From: DASZGL01 sp035938875
GTDB lineage: Bacteria > Chloroflexota > Dormibacteria > Aeolococcales > Aeolococcaceae
Reading direction: 5' to 3'
DNA: 36,122 nucleotides
NCBI GenBank assembly: GCA_035938875.1
Contig: DASZGL010000044.1
Span: forward strand, 1-36,122
How positions within the stretch are numbered: the stretch's first letter is position 1; each line of letters begins with the position of its first letter. The notes beneath the pieces are model-generated. The model had not been told where the DNA came from. It did not search any database and saw nothing but the letters and a program-made list of their open reading frames with translations. A program made the translations under genes and the position numbers. Below, piece by piece: positions 29,617-36,122 of this stretch.

Positions 29617-30135
29617 TCAGGGCTCCCCCTGGGGACCATCCTCGGCGACGGTCGCGCCCTGCCCAGGCGACTCCTCGACGGTGACCTCGAGGCCGACGTC
29701 GAGGTCTTGCAACGTCTGCCGCAGCCTGACGAGCACGTGGCCGGCGAGACACTCGCAGGTGGTGTTCACCACCGGCAGCAAGCAGACGTCGCTTCGAGGG
29801 AAGACGAAACGCCTGCTGCCCTCGCGGAGCTCGACCTCGTCATCCACAACGGTGACACTCACCGCCGGCGATTCCGTGGGGACGAGCATGCGGTGGTCGA
29901 GCTCGGCGCACGCGGCGCGCACCGCCGACTTCAGCGCGGCAAAGTCGACGACTGTGCCATCGGCGCGGACTCCTCCGGTTGCGCGCACGGCGACGCGATA
30001 GTTGTGGCCGTGGAGCGACTCGCTGCCACCCTCGAGCACGCTGAAGTGGGCCGCGGCGAAGCCGATCGACTCCTTGTCGACGACCAGGGTGGCGCGATGT
30101 CGCCTGGCGCGGGCGGCATCAGGGTCTGGCGGCAT
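29617..30135 (-). CDS. 6-pyruvoyltetrahydropterin synthase / QueD-like protein
   Basis: A 172-aa PTPS-fold protein. Zinc ligands are H30 (GFAAAHF) and H42/H44 (LHGHNY); D80-H81 in LDHRML and E128 in NTTCECLAGHV correspond to the catalytic Asp/His and substrate-anchoring Glu of the family. The catalytic Cys that QueD and eukaryotic PTPS carry a few residues before HGHNY is absent: the stretch is VLEGGSESLHGHNY, with Ser there. So the enzyme may catalyse a different pterin step or use another nucleophile. No queC, queE or folE gene is near. The ATG follows a TATGGT box by 8 nt, mirror-symmetric to the polA promoter. Other neighbours do not help. Confidence 0.85.
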   Translation of the reverse strand: MPPDPDAARARRHRATLVVDKESIGFAAAHFSVLEGGSESLHGHNYRVAVRATGGVRADGTVVDFAALKSAVRAACAELDHRMLVPTESPAVSVTVVDDEVELREGSRRFVFPRSDVCLLPVVNTTCECLAGHVLVRLRQTLQDLDVGLEVTVEESPGQGATVAEDGPQGEP

Positions 30136-30142
30136 GGGCGGC

Positions 30143-30149
30143 TACCATA
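30143..30149. promoter_or_regulatory. overlapping divergent -10 boxes of polA and the PTPS gene
   Basis: The near-palindrome CTACCATAG (30142-30150) contains TACCAT on the plus strand (30143-30148) and TATGGT on the minus strand (30149-30144). Each is followed by exactly 8 nt and then a start codon: GTG at 30157 and ATG at 30135. The whole intergenic region is 21 bp and is centred at 30146. Both transcripts would be leaderless. Confidence 0.6.
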
Positions 30150-30156
30150 GCTCGCC

Positions 30157-32928
<2,772 letters not shown>

Positions 32929-32938
32929 CGGGATCACG

Positions 32939-33763
32939 ATGCCCGAACTCCCCGAGGTCGAGACCGTCGCGCGCGACCTGCGCGCCGCGCTGGTCGGCCA
33001 CCGCATCACCTCCGTAAGCGTCGCCCATCCTGGTGTGCTGCGTCACCCCTCGCCGGAGGCGTTCACCGCGGGGCTGCGTGGCGCGCAGGTGGTCGCGGTG
33101 GAACGTCGCGGCAAGTTCATCTTCTGCCCGCTCGACAGCGGCGACGACCTCGTTGTCCACCTGGGCATGACCGGGCACCTCGACATCTGCGCCGCAGCGC
33201 ACCCGCGACGCCCGCACACCCACATCGTCGCCAGGCTCGACGACGGCCGCGAGCTGCGCTTCGCCGATGCTCGGCGCTTCGGCCGGGTGCTGCTCGGCCA
33301 TCGTGAGCAGCTGCGCGCCCTCGGAGTGCTGCCGCTGCTCGGCGTCGAGCCGCTCGCACCGGAGTTCACCGCCGAGCGCTTCGACGCGTTGCTGCGACGG
33401 ACCACGCGGATGGTCAAGTCGGCGCTGCTCGATCAGCGCGGGGTCGCCGGCCTTGGCAACATCTACGTCGACGAGATCTGCCACCGCGCCGGTGTGCGGC
33501 CAACGCGACGCTGCCACCGGCTGACGCGCAAGCAGCGGCTGGCGCTGCACGAGGCTGTCGTCGCCGTGCTCCACAAGGCGATCGACAACCGGGGCTCGTC
33601 GATCGACGACTACCGCGATCTCTGGAACGCGCAGGGCAACCACCAGGAGGAGCTGCAGGCCTACGGCCGCGCCGGGCTTCCCTGCTTTCGCTGCGCTACG
33701 CTGCTGCGCCGCACCGTGATCGCTGGGCGAACCACCGTCTACTGCCCGCAATGCCAGCGATGA
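32939..33763 (+). CDS. mutM: formamidopyrimidine-DNA glycosylase
   Basis: A 274-aa base-excision repair enzyme removing oxidised purines (8-oxoG, FaPy) with AP-lyase activity. MPELPEVETV supplies the catalytic N-terminal Pro and Glu3; K59 is in RRGKFIF. The helix-two-turn-helix region has GVAGLGNIYVDEICHRAGV. The C-terminal zinc finger has C249, C252, C269 and C272 with the DNA-contacting R264 in AGRTTVYC. The region GSSIDDYRD and GNHQEELQAYGR is typical. It follows polA by 10 nt without a strong ribosome site, so it is probably co-transcribed. Its stop overlaps the PAP2 gene start. Confidence 0.96.
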   Translation: MPELPEVETVARDLRAALVGHRITSVSVAHPGVLRHPSPEAFTAGLRGAQVVAVERRGKFIFCPLDSGDDLVVHLGMTGHLDICAAAHPRRPHTHIVARLDDGRELRFADARRFGRVLLGHREQLRALGVLPLLGVEPLAPEFTAERFDALLRRTTRMVKSALLDQRGVAGLGNIYVDEICHRAGVRPTRRCHRLTRKQRLALHEAVVAVLHKAIDNRGSSIDDYRDLWNAQGNHQEELQAYGRAGLPCFRCATLLRRTVIAGRTTVYCPQCQR

Positions 33764-34389
33764 TCCTGCGCCTGCGCCGCGCGGCGCCGCTGACCGCGCT
33801 GCTCATCGCGCTTTTCGCCGCATCGGTTGTGGTGGTCACAAGCGGTGGCTTCAGCTCGATCGACAGGTCGGTGCGCGATGTCATCGAGGCGCATCACGAT
33901 CACGCCATCGACATCGTGGCGTCGATGCTGGCGCTGACCGCGAGTGGGGTGGCCAGCGCCACCTATGTCGTCGTCATCGCCGTGATCCTCGCCGTTCGGC
34001 GTCCCGGATCACGACCGGCGGTGCTGGCCCTGCTCGGCGGCCTGGCAGTGGTCCAGGGCGCCGAGGTGGTGCTGAAGGTGGTCATCGACCACCCTGGTCC
34101 TGGCATCAGCCGGGCGCTCACCTTCACCGTCGGCGGAGGACCGGAGACGTCCGGATCGTTTCCCAGTGGACACATGACCCGAGCTGTGACGCTGGCGATC
34201 GGCAGTGCGCTGCTCGTTGCCGCGCGGGCTTCGCGGCGGCGACTCCTGCTCGTGGCTCTAGCCTACGTGGCGCTGATCGCGGCGACACGCGTATACCTCA
34301 ACGAGCACTGGACGTCCGACGTCGTCGGCGGCGTCCTGCTCGGACTCGTCGCCATCCCTGCGGTGGCGGTGCTGGCGGAGCGATCGTGA
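33760..34389 (+). CDS. PAP2-family membrane phosphatase
   Basis: A 209-aa (or 212-aa, from ATG 33751) multi-pass membrane phosphatase of the PAP2/undecaprenyl-pyrophosphatase type. Motif 2 is GSFPSGHMTRAV and motif 3 is TRVYLNEHWTSDVVGG, both with the catalytic His. Motif 1 reads KVVIDHPGPG where KxxxxxxRP is expected, so the conserved Arg is Gly, which may reduce or change activity. About five membrane spans are present. The ATG at 33760 overlaps the mutM stop (ATGA), favouring it over 33751. Its own TGA overlaps the GTG of the glycosyltransferase gene. Likely substrates are lipid pyrophosphates, in keeping with the adjacent glycosyltransferase. Confidence 0.86.
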   Translation: MILRLRRAAPLTALLIALFAASVVVVTSGGFSSIDRSVRDVIEAHHDHAIDIVASMLALTASGVASATYVVVIAVILAVRRPGSRPAVLALLGGLAVVQGAEVVLKVVIDHPGPGISRALTFTVGGGPETSGSFPSGHMTRAVTLAIGSALLVAARASRRRLLLVALAYVALIAATRVYLNEHWTSDVVGGVLLGLVAIPAVAVLAERS

Positions 34390-35462
34390 CCCTGCGCATC
34401 AGCCTGGCGACGTACGACGACGGGCCGCCCATCGGTGGCCAGGGCGTGCTGGTCTGCGGTCTTCGCGCCGCGCTGCACCGCCGTGGTGTCGACGTGCACA
34501 CTGTCGCCGGCCGCGGGGAGTACGGACAGCGACACCCGGCGCTCACCCGTCGCGCTCCGCTCGACTTCAGCATCGAGCTCAACCGTCATCCGCGACGTCT
34601 CTACGAGGGAAACCCCGCGCTGGTCCACGCCATGGGTGGTCCCGGTGGGGTGCTGCTGCTGCGCCGGCTCGAGGTACCCCTCGTCTACACCGCCAATCAC
34701 ACCTACCGCCAGGCGTATGCAAGCAGCCGGCCGCAGCGGCTGCTCTCCATCGCCGAACGACGCGCCTACCGCGCCGCGGCGAAGGTGCTGCCCATCTCGC
34801 CCTCCACCGCCGACGCGGTGCGCGCCCTCGGCGTTCCGTCACGCCGCATCGAGGTCATCCTTCCCGGTGTCGACGTCGATCGCTTCGACCGCGGGGAGGC
34901 GAAACGCGAGCCGGAACGGGTGCTCTTCGTCGGCCGGCTCGAGTGGGAGAAGGGACCGCTCGATGCGGTGCGGTGCATCCGGCATCTCGCCCAGGACCGG
35001 AGGGGCTTGCGCGGCGTCGTCATCGGTCGCGGCGCGCTCGAGGGCGCCGTGCGCAACGCCGTTGACAGCGCGCGTCGCGCCGGCGTGTCCATCGACCTGC
35101 TCGGCGCCGTCTCCGACGACGAGCTCGCCGAGCAGTTCGCCCGGGCGACGGTGGTGATCGTGCCCTCGCGGTATGAGGGGCTCGGCCTGGTGGCGCTGGA
35201 GGCGATGGCCGGCGGCGCCGCGGTGGTGGGCACGGATGTCACCGGGTTGCGCGACGCCGTCGGTGATCGCGGTGTTCTCGTCGAGCCGGATGCGCCCGAC
35301 CGCCTCGCCGACGCCGTGGCCATGCTCCTCGATCACCCCGCGCAGCGCGGCGAGCTGACGGCTCGGGCTCGTGAGCACGTCCGGGAGCATCACTCCTGGG
35401 ACACGGTCGGCGCCCGGGTGATGGAGATCTACCGCGGAGTGGCGCCGGCCGCGGCTGGGTAG
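34386..35462 (+). CDS. GT4-family glycosyltransferase
   Basis: A 358-aa GT-B fold transferase. The N-terminus has GGQGVLVCGLRAALHRRG, the acceptor-side loop; the C-terminal donor domain has RVLFVGRLEWEKGPLDAVRC and the E-x7-E motif in VPSRYEGLGLVALEAMAGG, followed by GTDVTGLRDAVGDRGVLVEP. This is a retaining NDP-sugar transferase of the cytoplasm or membrane face, acting on a lipid or small-molecule acceptor. Its GTG start overlaps the PAP2 stop (GTGA). Pairing with a lipid-phosphatase-like gene hints at envelope lipid or polyprenyl glycan work. Specificity cannot be read. The last bases end next to the uvrB -10 box. Confidence 0.87.
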   Translation: MTLRISLATYDDGPPIGGQGVLVCGLRAALHRRGVDVHTVAGRGEYGQRHPALTRRAPLDFSIELNRHPRRLYEGNPALVHAMGGPGGVLLLRRLEVPLVYTANHTYRQAYASSRPQRLLSIAERRAYRAAAKVLPISPSTADAVRALGVPSRRIEVILPGVDVDRFDRGEAKREPERVLFVGRLEWEKGPLDAVRCIRHLAQDRRGLRGVVIGRGALEGAVRNAVDSARRAGVSIDLLGAVSDDELAEQFARATVVIVPSRYEGLGLVALEAMAGGAAVVGTDVTGLRDAVGDRGVLVEPDAPDRLADAVAMLLDHPAQRGELTARAREHVREHHSWDTVGARVMEIYRGVAPAAAG

Positions 35463-35465
35463 ACT
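35460..35465 (+). promoter_or_regulatory. -10 element of uvrB, leaderless type
   Basis: TAGACT starts in the stop codon of the glycosyltransferase gene and is followed by 8 nt and the ATG of uvrB. It is the same hexamer as before the GH18 gene. No -35 or ribosome site is evident. Confidence 0.45.
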
Positions 35466-35473
35466 CGGCGGCG

Positions 35474-36122
35474 ATGCGCCGCTTCGAGATCGCCGCCCCC
35501 TATCAACCCGCCGGCGACCAGCCCAAGGCGATCACCGCCCTGGTCAGCGGCGTTCAGGACACCACCCGCGAGCAGGTGCTCATGGGTGTCACCGGCTCGG
35601 GCAAGACCTTCACCTGCGCCCACGTCATCAACCAGGTGCAGCGGCCCACGCTGGTTCTGTCGCCAAACAAGACATTGGCAGCCCAGCTCTGGGCCGAGTT
35701 TCGCGAGTTCTTCCCGGGCAATGCGGTTGAGTACTTCGTCTCCTACTACGACTACTACCAGCCGGAGGCGTACATCGCGCAGACCGACACCTACATCGAA
35801 AAGGACAGCTCCATCAACGACGACGTGGAGCGGCTGCGGCACTCCGCGACGTCGTCGCTGCTGTCGCGCCGCGATGTGGTGGTGGTGGCCTCGGTGTCGT
35901 GCATCTACGGCCTGGGCACACCGCAGTCCTACCTGGACCGCTCCGTCGAACTGCGGGTCGGCACCGAGGTACCCAGGGACGGGCTGCTGCGGCTGCTGGT
36001 CGACGTGCAGTACACCCGCAACGACATGTCCTTCACCCGCGGCTCGTTCCGGGTGCGCGGCGATACCGTGGAGATCATTCCCTCCTACGAAGAGCTCGCG
36101 GTTCGGATCGAATTCTTCGGTG
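35474..36122 (+). CDS. uvrB: excinuclease ABC subunit B, N-terminal part
   Basis: The first 216 codons of uvrB; the gene runs off the window. MRRFEIAAPYQPAGDQPKAI is followed by Walker A GVTGSGKT (38-45), then LSPNKTLAAQL and the beta-hairpin region VSYYDYYQPEAYIAQTDTYI, EKDSSINDDVERLRHSAT and ASVSCIYGLG. UvrB is the DNA-damage-verifying helicase-like subunit of nucleotide excision repair, loaded by UvrA and joined by UvrC. The ATG at 35474 follows TAGACT by 8 nt. It closes the polA-mutM repair neighbourhood, with two envelope genes in between. Confidence 0.97.
   Translation, partial: MRRFEIAAPYQPAGDQPKAITALVSGVQDTTREQVLMGVTGSGKTFTCAHVINQVQRPTLVLSPNKTLAAQLWAEFREFFPGNAVEYFVSYYDYYQPEAYIAQTDTYIEKDSSINDDVERLRHSATSSLLSRRDVVVVASVSCIYGLGTPQSYLDRSVELRVGTEVPRDGLLRLLVDVQYTRNDMSFTRGSFRVRGDTVEIIPSYEELAVRIEFFG

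Overview
The window is a gene-dense, very GC-rich stretch of bacterial chromosome with no plasmid, phage or insertion-sequence backbone. Several features point to a high-GC terrabacterial lineage (Actinomycetota, Chloroflexota or Dormibacterota-like): an F420-type LLM oxidoreductase, a YukD/EspI-like ATPase of type VII secretion type, frequent GTG starts, and many genes that begin 6-9 nt after a TANNNT box, as leaderless genes do. The phylum cannot be fixed from the sequence alone.

Layout. 1-4552 (+): the 3' end of gatB, a TrmA/RumA-type rRNA m5U methyltransferase, and a Tat-exported gluconate 2-dehydrogenase-like pair (small subunit 3 and a GMC flavoprotein). 4693-9251 (+): dnaE with a coupled HAD phosphatase. 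9235-16804 (-): a run of co-directional genes. Read in transcription order these are two FemAB/FemX-like aminoacyl transferases, a 79-aa peptide with a lasso-type leader, a nucleotidyltransferase/lasso-B2 peptidase fusion, an HPr-kinase-like ATPase, a PqqD-like recognition protein, lgt, an LLM oxidoreductase and a YggT membrane protein. 17010-19476 (+): a YukD-ParA/EspI fusion and a PPK2 kinase. 19488-20495 (-): zinc alcohol dehydrogenase. 20659-24123: a small zinc ribbon (+), an acidic protein, a TreT-like glycosyltransferase and a GT-C membrane protein (last three -). 24424-29015 (+): a Ser/Gly-rich surface protein, then (on -) a decayed nucleotide-cyclase fragment and tRNA-Leu(CAA), then an ECF sigma/anti-sigma pair and a GH18 protein. 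29012-30135 (-): bifunctional nuclease and a PTPS/QueD-like enzyme. 30157-36122 (+): polA, mutM, a PAP2 phosphatase, a GT4 glycosyltransferase and the start of uvrB.

Most striking is the lasso-peptide-like locus at 11765-14683. It has the leader peptide, leader-recognition protein, B2 peptidase, nucleotidyltransferase and kinase of lasso clusters. No asparagine-synthetase-like cyclase is present, and the core has no Asp or Glu able to form the ring. It looks like a RiPP system that makes a linear, possibly phosphorylated, membrane-tethered Ser/Thr/Gly-rich peptide, and it sits among envelope genes. Other points of note are a 21-bp mirror-symmetric divergent promoter between polA and the PTPS gene, a likely autoregulated ECF promoter, and a frameshifted class III cyclase remnant beside tRNA-Leu.
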